Origin: Lingula anatina
Taxonomy: Eukaryota; Brachiopoda; Lingulata; Lingulida; Lingulidae
Assembly (NCBI RefSeq): GCF_001039355.2
Contig: NW_019774014.1
Coordinates: 97,671-161,670 of the forward strand
DNA: 64,000 nt
Direction: 5' to 3'
In this document: positions 10,701 through 20,545 of the stretch, piece by piece
Position numbering within the stretch: position 1 is the stretch's first letter
Layout of the letters: every line of letters begins with the position of its first letter
Notes under the pieces: generated by a model
Told to the model about the DNA's origin: nothing
The model's database searches: none
Seen by the model: the letters and a program-made list of their open reading frames with translations, nothing else
Made by a program: the position numbers and the translations under genes

Positions 10701-11720
10701 ATTTAGAAAATTTGGGGAATTTCACTTCCCAGAGTGATTCGGCAAACCTAGTTTTAACTACTTTGTACCTATATACTTTATAGCTACCACTATGCCAAGT
10801 GAGCCTTCCACCAAGATTGTCACAGGCAATCCAGCAGTGACAGGTAATATTACAAAAAGTGCATCATACCTCCCATTAAATTTTGCTTTTACATTAAAAC
10901 GATGAATAAAAAATGACGTTGTTTCAAGCATTTCCAGACCTTTCTATTGGCTATTCAGTATACCAAGGACCCCCCCCCCCCCCCCAATACATGAAATGAA
11001 ATAAATTAACTATCTATTTCAGCTTTAATAGTAGAAGTAACACTTGGCGGATGTTCAATAGTGACCATCTTAATTATTGTCGGCGTCGTTCTTTGGAGAA
11101 AGTAAGCAAGTACTTTTTGTGATATACCTGTACGTTGTATAATTACAGTAATCAGCCCTTATTGAATCCATCATTACTATTTAAACTCCTAAGCATAAAA
11201 GGTTAGTGTTTTGGTTTTTAATATCTGCCTTATCCTAACTTCGTACCTTTAAGGCATTTTTGGATTTAATATTCAAACAATCCCTTGGAACAGCGTCGAA
11301 ATGTGTTGTATAGAATGTCAAATTCTTAGATGCCTTTCAACTGCTATGCTTACTTAACGTTTATTTGGTTTATACAGATTTAAACGATGTTAAAATTTTG
11401 TTTCAAGGAAACCTTGGAAACACACCACCAAAGCCTCTGTTGACCATGCCGACAACATTAACGGGACTTACTACGATACCGTTGCGGTAGAAGGCGGTAT
11501 GAATTACGAAAGACTAAGAAGACAAAGTGACCCTTGTTACCAGGGATTGGTCAATAATACGACATCTCCTGACTCACAACACGAACAAGCATCATCACAA
11601 TCAGAATCCGTTGACATCAATGACGTCACTTACGATAACCCCATGTTTCAAGGTACAAATGGCAATGATGCTGTTTATACAAATTTCCCCATTGTCGCAG
11701 ACACAAACGGCGACGTCTAA
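7761..11720 (+). CDS. Lectin receptor A: two C-type-lectin-like domains, TM, ITAM-like tail
   Basis: Exons: 7761-7875, 8074-8295, 8416-8610, 8839-9120, 9513-9674, 10178-10237, 10784-10843, 11023-11101 and 11408-11720. All splice sites are GT-AG, almost all phase 1, giving 495 residues. Order: signal peptide ending near ESVNSC; CTLD1 (CRNGTCYYVNT, VWLGGKE, QQPD, WVD, GVICE); CTLD2 (VCKG, FEGHRLC, YYWIRL, WRWVDG, ACLALEG, MKDC, YICE); two related 20-residue Thr/Pro stalk exons; TM exon (ALIVEVTLGGCSIVTILIIVGVV); cytoplasmic tail with YERL-x7-YQGL, TYDNPMF and VYTNF. CTLD1 keeps a QPD motif typical of galactose-type C-type lectins but lacks the inner cysteine pair. CTLD2 has the four usual cysteines but no EPN/QPD or WND calcium ligands. 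It is a type I surface receptor by topology; ligand recognition and signalling are inference. It lacks the 90-base stalk exon present in B, C and D. Confidence 0.85.
10329..10441 (+). pseudogene. Truncated relic copy of the second CTLD2 exon inside gene A
   Basis: From about 10329 to the intact GTAGG donor this is a near-identical copy of the 3' two thirds of exon 9513-9674 (GGCGTGTCTTGCACTGGAAG, then MKDC, TLPYICEYPL). The 5' third, including the FWRP segment and the acceptor, is missing and replaced by intron-type sequence. It sits between two copies of the stalk exon (10178-10237 and 10784-10843), so a unit of 'CTLD2 exon plus stalk exon' was duplicated with a breakpoint inside the exon. 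With no usable acceptor it is probably skipped. Confidence 0.75.
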
Positions 11721-11791
11721 GCCCTGCAACTGGTGCAAGCGATTCACAAGTAATCGAAGATTTCGCACAGAGATTTGGCACCTACTATAAT

Positions 11792-11961
11792 CAGGGGCGG
11801 ATTGAGGCCGTCTTCTGGGTCTTCCAGAAGACGGTCAGATTTTCAAGTTACATTGACGAGTATCAAATTTTTCTCTCAGAAGACGGTCAAAAATGGAGAA
11901 TGGGTCAACAAAGATAATTTGGAAGACTGACTGTCACAAAATATCTCTGGATCCGCCCCTG
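11792..11961. mobile_element. hAT-like MITE, family 3, complete copy (170 bp) in the 3' flank of gene A
   Basis: It begins CAGGGGCGGATTGAGG and ends CTGGATCCGCCCCTG, and is flanked by the direct repeat ATAAT. The inside has a GAAGACGGTC motif repeated in direct and inverted form. It lies just after the gene A stop codon and may be part of its 3' UTR. Gene B lacks it at the corresponding place near 17640-17660. Confidence 0.8.
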
Positions 11962-13686
11962 ATAATATAGAAGATCTCCACGCCCCCCTCGGCACTTACT
12001 AGGATATGAACCTCTGTCTAGCGATAAAGCCACTGGTAGTGAGATAAATGAAGAAGAAAAGACATATCCACCTCATATCACAAAAAGAAAGAAAGAAAAA
12101 AAGGAAGTAATTATAGACAATAACAAGAAAGTTGATACATAGGTGATACAATAGAGATGATTTAAAATCATTTGTGATACAACAGAGATGACTGAAAATA
12201 ATTTGTACGGGTGTAAGCAGAGCAGCAAATTGTTTTTGAGCCATACTTAACATTTTCCACATGAAAATCAGCAATATTAGTAGGAGATGCTATGCAATTA
12301 ATTCACGGTCGGACTTCCGTATAACAATGTTTTATTTTTGTTTGTGGTTAACGCAGAGTAATTTTATTTATTCATGATAATCTCACAACTTTTCTCTGTG
12401 ATGTTTTACAATCTTTGGAAGTATTTTTGTGTATTTTTAATCATCATTCATTTATATTGTTGCGCCTTTTCGACATTTCCCGTTCATCGTTTTCTTTTAC
12501 TTTCATAAACAGATCTTTTTCACTACTACTCTATGTATAACGTAAAATGCTTCGGAATTAGGTCTGCTGTTTTAATTGCTTTTATTTTTATAATTATTAT
12601 TTTGCTTTTTCATAAACATGCTGCCATACATATAGCTGGGAAGCATAAAATTCTGTATAGCTTCAATTTTTCTGTGATATAACCTATCAGCCCGATGGGT
12701 GCTCCATTGTTTAACAGCCTTCTTATCTGTTGTTAAACAGCTGACTGCCTTTGCTGCCTGAGTTTTATTTGTTTGGTTAAACACTATATGTAAACCATAT
12801 CAACTACAGCTAACTTTCTGATCATATTCTACATATTTTGCACGAAGTTTAATATTGGTTTCACAATTTCCTCAATAGATAAATCGTTTTTAAAATTTCA
12901 AACGACCCGATACGTTTGCTTCGTTAACTGACTAAGACTTGGTAGTGTAACCAGATGCTATTGATGGGCATAACCATCGCATTTCCCCGCGATTCGACAC
13001 ACTGTCAATTAAACTGGTGATCGCCCACAGGGCCCCGATTACCACGATTATCTTAGCCACAAATTGGGTCTTGGCTATTGCTGATTCATTGTTTTACATG
13101 TCATTAAAAATTAATTGATGTTTGTGATGTTTGTGATGTGTGTGTGTGTGTGTACATGTAAGAGAGGCATAGCGTGCGATAGAGCATGTATGGTACATAA
13201 GAGAGAGTAGAGAGAGAGACTCCAAAAGTACGTCATAATACATAGGTTAAGTCTCTTTGTGCTAGGATTAACGGATGGCATTAATTATTTTAGACGACAT
13301 TAAAATAGAGAGGCTCCAAAAAAGATGTTCAAATTGTAGATTTTCACCGTTTGTAACAAGCTATTACCAAAGATAATCATGCTTCTGTCCAAGATTAAGA
13401 TGAATACGATTTGGTTTTCATTATTAAAGCAATACTCTTACTATAAAGTGTCACCTACGTGTATCCTCGTTATACATGGAGGCACCCCGTACACCTGAAA
13501 CAACACGTACTGTGATCGTCCACAGAGGAAATATGCGGAAGTGATTTATTACGTTTTTACAACCGAAATACAAATAAAAGAAGAAAAGAAGGCAGTGCTT
13601 GATGTTTATTCTGATTCAGGTGAGTCATTCATTGGGGGTGAAAAAAAAATCATGAATACCTGGGCTCTGTTGTGGCCGAACTCAAG
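11962..13686. other. A-B spacer, largely homologous to the B-C spacer
   Basis: From about 11990 to 12960 the sequence matches 17690-19140 (landmarks GGATATGAACCTC, GCGATAAAGCCA, CATATCACAAAAAGAAAG, TAACCTATCAGCCCGATGGG). From about 12960 to 13086 it has the ACCATCGCATTTCCCCGC repeat that recurs at 19150 and 27905. A (TG)n run is near 13137. The last part, from about 13360, is the gene B leader, matching 7150-7760 in gene A. No independent gene is seen. Confidence 0.8.
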
Positions 13687-16600
13687 ATGGCAGGAGTAAC
13701 TTTATGTCACAAGGTTGGCTATACAGTGACAACGCTGCCCGTGCTGCTGATAGCAATGCTACTCCTGGAAAGTGTAAACAGTTGTAATGTAGCAGGAAGC
13801 AGTAAGTACAGCGCAAGTAGTTTCTAGCTCCTTCAGTTTTGTTGTGAAACATGGGTGTCTTCTTGGATACAAGCCTTCTCCTTGCTAAAGCAGTGTGCTA
13901 AATAAAAGTGTGTCCTAAAACAGGTGCTCGATAAACATGGCAATAAACAGAGATAGATAGTAAAAACTTAGTTTTGAGGTTCCTGGTGCAGTCACGCTGT
14001 ATGTCTTGATAAACGTGATGCCTTTCAGGTTGTCGTAATGGAACATGTTACTTTGTGAACACTGAAGGAATGATGTGGCATAATGCCTTGGATCATTGTA
14101 ACAATATTTGCAACGGTAGATTGGCTGTCATCAGGGACAGAGACACTCAAATATTTCTGCATAAACTGACATCATCAAAGGTTTGGCTGGGCGGCAAGGA
14201 GGTGAATTTAACAGACTGGATGTGGATAGACCAGGAGGGTGCGTTAACTGGTATGTATAGGAAATTAATTTTCATGAAATCTACTACCCATTCTATCTCC
14301 CCTTTACACCCTCTCTCTTTGATTCTGACATTTTGCTCGCAATTACCTGTCTGAAACTTTACATATCTTCTTCAGCAACAACATATACACACTGGAGCGG
14401 CCCACGGGTATTTCCTTATATAGGACAACAACCAGATACCAATAATGGACTCAAGTTCCAGCCTGCAGTAGCTCTAATGAGGTTGAGAAACACGACAGAG
14501 AGGTTTCCTTGGCTGGACAGAGAATACTTACAGACACAGGAATCTGGTGTCATTTGTGAAGCAGGTAATGCTGCCACTGTGGCATAGGGCCTATTTAATT
14601 CATGATGAAAAATGAAATTACCAATTTTTAATTTCGAGTCACTGATGGATCCGATTTCTAAAATGCACAGCAGAATAGGCAAAACATGTGTAATGGTCCT
14701 TTCTTACTTAGTAGTACAGGTATACGAGCAAAAAAAAAATTAAACAAAAATGTTTTCTTTGATGTGATCATGGGCGTATATCCTGCCTTAATTATATCTA
14801 CATTTCCAGACCAGAAAAGCCAAGTATGCCAAGGTAAACATAGTTTCCACTGGGTTCAAAACAACAGTAGATGGACAGACATAAAGGACGAGGCATGTAT
14901 TTTCATCAGTGTTCAACCTGAAAGAGTCACCTGGTTTGAGGGTCATAGGTTATGCAGAGAAGCTGGAGGAAAACTTCTTAAGATAGACAACGACACAGTG
15001 CAGAAAAACGTGGAAAATAGGCTAAACAATAACAGTGGGCCGCGGTATTATTGGATCGGATTGGTTCACAGTGAATGGAGATGGGTGAACGGTAAGTGCA
15101 CATGAAGGCCAGCAGTGCGGAAATAAAAAATGAATGCTTCTTAGCCATTTTATCTGTAGATGGAACCCCATCTACTTCATTTCATGTCGTTCTTTATTTT
15201 CTAGTAGATATTCGTTTATTACTTTTATTTTTTTTATGTCAAATAGTCGAATATTAGATATACTTTAAGTTCATTAGCACGGACGTATGAATTTGAAATT
15301 AACTATTTTAAAAATCTTGCCAAAGCCACTCCTTTGAAGATTGTGAGAGTGGGCAGAAAAAACGTTTTCCAAGCGAACGTAAGCCCAGTGTGACAAGGGA
15401 TTTACATTTTTGTTTTAATGTAAACGAACACCAGTGAGTCTCTGTCACATTTTAACATCCTAAATAAAGATGAATTATATTAATGTGTATATATATGGTA
15501 TTACGACAGATGGCCCCATTAACCTGATGTTTTGGAGACCGATCATGTATCCACCATATCAAGCAGGACCAGCGTGTCTTGCACTGGAAGGAGCTGCAAG
15601 TGACGTCACCAGAAGCTGGTTGATGAAAGATTGCAGCGAGACACTGCCATATATCTGTGAATATCCACTAGGTAGGTCATTATCCTGCAATTTAAACTTA
15701 TCTAAGTACTCGGATAGAAGTAAAAAATGCATTCTGAGAAATGAAATAAAACTGGAATCTGAAATAGCTGTAAAAAGATGGACAGCGCGTTTTGCAGTTG
15801 AGCAGTTATCCCGAATTACTAATGCAACGGATTTTAGATTCAAGGATATTGATATATTTTAATTTTTCAATTTTTCTACTCATTTAAACACGTACAAAGT
15901 AGACATTGAAGATTAATTAAATGATTTTTGCGATTCAATCACCAGTAACAAGGTATGGGGCAGGAAGAGGTACGGATACATGAGATCCGTTGCCTCTTAT
16001 TATTAATATCACCGTTGTTGTTTTGTAAAGGAAACGTTGACAAAATCCACCCGGCCTCACTCTGTCGTTTCAAGCCTAAAGAATAGCTCAAGGTCATCTG
16101 GCACTGTTGTTTCTGAAGATTTAAAAAGTGTGGTGCTGCAATAAAGCAAACCACGTTTTAACTACTTTCAACTATTACAGATGCCACTATGCCAAATGGG
16201 CCTTCCACCACCATTGTTGTAGTCAATCCACCAGTGACAGGTAATATAATAAAAATACATGTAGATGTAGGCATTTGCATCATACTTATCAAATTTTGCC
16301 TAAACATTTAAATGATGAATGAAAAATAGGCGCTGTTTTAAGCATTTGCAGGCCTTTCTTTCTCAAATAAAGCTCACTGTATGCTAAATCATATTCCAGA
16401 TGGTCTTTTAGTAATAACCACCATCAAGAGCGATGAAGTAAATATGACGGCATCAGTAAGTGGGACGGTGCCAGTAGGATGGGGCGCAGGTACGAGTGAT
16501 ACTTCACGCCTTTAACGCATAAAATGTGCTTTAAGCTCTATATAACAAAAAAGGGGTATTTTGGAAAATTCAGCAATTTTGTTTTTATCGCCAAATTACA

Positions 16601-17609
16601 CGGGATCTTAATTTGTTGAAAGATAATGATGTATACTTTCGTGTAAGAGATTTTTGTTTGTAACTTTTCTGTCACGTCTTTATTTCTATAAGTAGGCTCA
16701 ATATAAGCCAAGCTTACATATCAAAACGAGTTATTTATTTATTTATTATATACATGCAACAGCTCAAATATATCTAGTATTTTCGCAACAGTCCTTAAAA
16801 TAGTATCTGAACAGAAAAATTACTATTCAGTACAGCGTATGCATCAAGAACCCCCCCCCCCCCTTTCAATACATAACTGAAATAAATTAACTATCTATTT
16901 CAGGTTTAATAGTAGTAGTTACACTTAGCGGAATTCCAATAGTGACCATTTTAGCTTTTGCCGGCGTCGTTATTTGGAGAAGGTAAGATGTGTACTTCTC
17001 TGTATCTTACCTGTGGCTCGTATAAGTAGAGTAACCATATTTTAGTGAATCCATCTAAACTCCTAAGCATAAAAGGTTAGTGTTTGGGGTTTTTTTAAAT
17101 TAAATTCTGACATCCTAATAACATAACTTTGAGGCATTTTTCATATTTAAAAAACTCAATGAACAGTGTCGAAATGTGTTATGTAGAATTTCAAATTCTC
17201 AGACGTCTTTTATAACTGCTATGTTTACTAACTGTTTATTTTTAATGCAGATTTGAGATATTTTTCAAATTTTCTTTCAAGAAAACCTTTGGAACACATC
17301 ACTAAAGCCTCTGATGACTATACCGCCAGGCTTAACGGGATTTACGACGATATTGTTGCAGTAGAATGCGGTATGAATTACGAAAGACTAAGAAGACAAA
17401 GTGACCCTTTTTACCAGGAATTGGTACATAATACAGCATCTCCTGATACACAAGACGAACAAGCATCATCACAAGCAGAATCAGTTGACGGCACTTACGA
17501 TAACCCAATGTTAGAAGGTATAAATGGCAACGATGCCGTTTATACAAATTTCCCCAATATTGCAGGCAGAAACGGCGACGTTATCGGTAATACAACTGAG
17601 GCAAGTTAA
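13687..17609 (+). CDS. Lectin receptor B: two C-type-lectin-like domains, TM, triple YxxL/I tail
   Basis: Exons: 13687-13801, 14029-14250, 14376-14564, 14810-15091, 15510-15671, 16181-16240, 16400-16489, 16904-16982 and 17282-17609. Frames join to 508 residues. It is the closest relative of gene A and has the same order: signal peptide, CTLD1 (CRNGTCYFVNT, QQPD, WLD, ICE), CTLD2 (VCQG, RLC, YYWIGL, ACLALEG, MKDC, YICE), stalk exons, TM (GLIVVVTLSGIPIVTILAFAGVV) and tail. It keeps the 90-base stalk exon lost from A. The tail reads YDDI-x8-YERL-x7-YQEL, then TYDNPML and VYTNF, so three YxxI/L sites stand at ITAM spacing. NNSR, NLT and NDT are possible N-glycosylation sites. The first 14 residues lack the second methionine that A has, so the first ATG must be used. 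Confidence 0.88.
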
Positions 17610-20354
17610 TAACAAGTAAACGGTGATTGAGCACAGAGGCTTGGCACCTACTTTAATATAGAAGATATCCACGATCCCCTGCAGTCCACGGCGCTTAAGT
17701 AGGATATGAACCTCCGTCTGGCGATAAAGCCAGTGATAGTTGGATAAATGAGGAAGAAAGACATCTCCAACTCATATCACAAAAAGAAAGAAAGAAACAA
17801 AGAAAAAAATCGCCAAAACAAAAATGTTCATACAATAGCATATACAAAAGAGATGGATGGAAATGATTTGCACGGATGTAAGCAGCTGGCTGCATAAGTA
17901 CATAACAATCAACATAACAAGACAGCAAATTATTTTTTGAGCCAGACTAACATTTTCCTCATGAAAATCAGCACTACGAGTACGAGATCCTTTGCAATCG
18001 ATACACGATCAGACTCCCGTAAAACAATGTTTTATTTCTGTTTGTTTGGACTCGCGAGAACAATGTTTTATTTCTGTTTGTTTGATCACGAAGAGTGCTT
18101 TTATTTATTTATAATAACCTAACGACTTTTCTCTGTAATATTTTACAATCTTTTGAAAGTATTTTTCGTGTATTTTTTAACCATCATTCATTTGTATTGT
18201 TACGCCTTTTCGGTATTTCTCGTTCATCGTTTTCTTTAATTTTCATAAACAGATATTTTTCACTACTCCTCTATGTATAACGTGAAATGCCTTAGAATTA
18301 GGTCTGCTGTTTTAATTGTTTTTATTTTTATAATTATTATTTCGCTTTTTCATAAACATATTGCTGCGATACATGTATCTGGGAAGCAAAAACTCTGTAA
18401 GGCTTCAAATTTTCTGTGATATAACCTATCAGCCCGATGGGTGTTTTATTGTTTAACAGCCTTCTTAACTGAGAAGAATTTCATCGGCTGAGTTATGTTA
18501 TAAGAATGATGTAATTTTTCTTCAGTCAACAGCAAATATTGCGGTTTTTTATTTTTAATTGATTTTTACCTCCAATATTTCGATGTCTAGCAGAACATCT
18601 TCTTCAGGGATAGAGGCTATCCAGGTGAATAGCCTCTATTCAGGAGGTATACTTGCACCCCACCCACCTCTTGTCTTAGGAAAGGGAGGTAGAGGTCAGG
18701 GAAGATGGCACCATCATTTTGTTGAGACTGGCCCCTGTTCTTCTGGATAGCCTTATTCCCTGATGAGGATGTCCTGCTAGACATCGAAATATTGGAGGAA
18801 AGATTTTTTTAAATCTCAATATTATCTCAAGGCTATGCATGATTTTTTTCTGTTGACTGAAGAAAAATTACATCGTTCCTTCTTATCTGCTGTTTAACAG
18901 TTGACAGCCTTTGCTGCCTGGGTTTTATTTGTTTGCTTAAACACTATATGTAAACCATATCAACTACAGCTAACTTTCCTATCATATTCTACATACTTTG
19001 CACGACGTTTTATATTGGCTTCACAATTACCGTTCAGTCAAAATAATGTAAATTTCCTCAATAAATCGTTTTTAAATTTTCAAACGGCCCGATTCATTTG
19101 CTTCGTTAACTGCCTTAGACTTGGTAGTGAAACTAGATATTATTGATGGGTATAACCATCGCATATCCCCGCACTTCGCCACATTGTCAATTGAACTGGT
19201 GATCGCCCTCAGGGCCCCCATCTCAACAATTATCTTAGCCACAACTTGGGTCTTGGCTATTGCTGATAAACATCATCAGACCATGGAAACATATACCACG
19301 TACTTTCATTATCAGGGGTAGGGAACAAGGCAAACATCAGCATAATAGGCTGCATTCAGAACAAATATGGCGACCCACTTAAAAGCTTACCGTCTTATCC
19401 GCTAATAGACACTGGATAGATTCTCCGTGGGGGAGTATTCACGTGAGTCGGCCATATTTGACCTGTGGACTAGTTAGTGCGCTGTTCTGAATGCGGCCAT
19501 AGTGAATTATGCCAGTGGAGATTAAATTGCTGTGCCCCTGCTAGGACGGGGCTTGTGGGAGGCGGGGAATACATGAGGGGATTATGCGGCATTGTTTTAA
19601 ATTGGTTGGCCATATTTGATTCTCGGATCAGTAAGTCCGTGGATCAAATTGTTCTGAGTGGGCCCATAATAGTGACATAAGAAATCTGATTTCATGCATG
19701 GTTATTTATAAGTATCGATGATAAATTATCTTTAAAAATGGGATCATCCCGGCCCAGGAAGAGCCCTACACCACGGACAGAAAAGGAACTCCAAAAGAAA
19801 TTTCCAGGTGGTATTTTTTAAAACTAGTAATAATAACTTCCACGTATGCTAAAGCTCCTGTCCGCGATTTGAAGTAGATCTCGACCTATTAAGGCGAGCA
19901 CGGTTCGATTTAACATTATTAAAGTGACCCTGTATTAGAGTAACCTATATTGCGGCTGCAGAAATAGTCACGTCACAGGTCATGGATCAGGTCCCTTCAC
20001 GCCAAGATGAACAGATTCCATACACTGTTTGTCGACGACATCGTGACATTTCAACAAATATTCGAGATTCGTGCGCGTGCGCGTGCGCGTCCGTGCGTGC
20101 GTACGACTGTGGGTGTGAACTTGAACTGACGGAGCAGGAATTCCAACAGAAATCTTCAGGTGGTGTTTTATCACTTGTAACAGTCATCATTCTAAACGTG
20201 ATTTAGCTTCTTTTCACAGATCCGGTGTTAATTTGTAGTTTCAACACGAACTCACCCTGACTCGCCATTGTTAAAGTAACCTCATATTTAGGTTAACCTA
20301 TATTGCAAATCGTCAATAAAGTATAGAGAGATAATAGGTATTGAATTCCCGCAC
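17610..20354. other. B-C spacer with duplicated blocks
   Basis: 17690-19140 matches the A-B spacer, interrupted by the mobile element at 18468-18877. 19148-19320 is the ACCATCGCATATCCCCGC block. 19320-20350 is about 90% similar to 28060-28985 upstream of gene D (landmarks GGGGATTATGCGGCATTG, TAAGTATCGATGATAAATT, CCCGGCCCAGGAAGAG, GTGCGCGTGCGCGT). The high-CpG (GTGCGC)n tract is at about 20069-20105. No gene is recognised. Confidence 0.8.
18468..18877. mobile_element. Foldback element, family 4 (410 bp), with 8-bp target-site duplication
   Basis: CCTTCTTA occurs at 18460-18467 and again at 18878-18885. Paralogous spacer A-B has the single empty site (CCTTCTTATCTG near 12719). Long inverted arms include GATGTAATTTTTCTTCAGTC against GACTGAAGAAAAATTACATC, and CCTCCAATATTTCGATGTCT against AGACATCGAAATATTGGAGG. 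The left arm is longer, ending with GGCTGAGTTATGTTATAAG, which reappears inverted in the copy at 32330-32497. The middle is a CCACCC/AGGGAGG unique part with no coding capacity. The 8-bp duplication fits hAT-type integration. Confidence 0.8.
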
Positions 20355-20360
20355 TATAAA
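20355..20360 (+). promoter_or_regulatory. TATA box of lectin gene C
   Basis: GCACTATAAAGGAAGTACG lies about 190 bases before the start codon and is identical upstream of gene D (28987-28992). The GGAAGT directly after it is shared by all four genes of the array and resembles an ETS-factor core. The assignment is from motif, position and paralogue conservation. Confidence 0.55.
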
Positions 20361-20545
20361 GGAAGTACGCAGAGGTGTTTTGTTAGTCTTTTATCCACTC
20401 GCTCTGCATTTATATACACAAAAAGAGAAGGAAGAAAAGTACGTAATGCTTGCTGTTTATCCTGATTTAAGTGAGTCAGTGTTGGAAGGCGGAAGAGAAA
20501 ATCATGAGGACCATGACTTGACATACAGGTGTAGACGGACACAAG

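Noticed and set aside
18559-18750. 63-codon frame
   Set aside because: It lies wholly inside the foldback element 18468-18877 and covers palindromic sequence.
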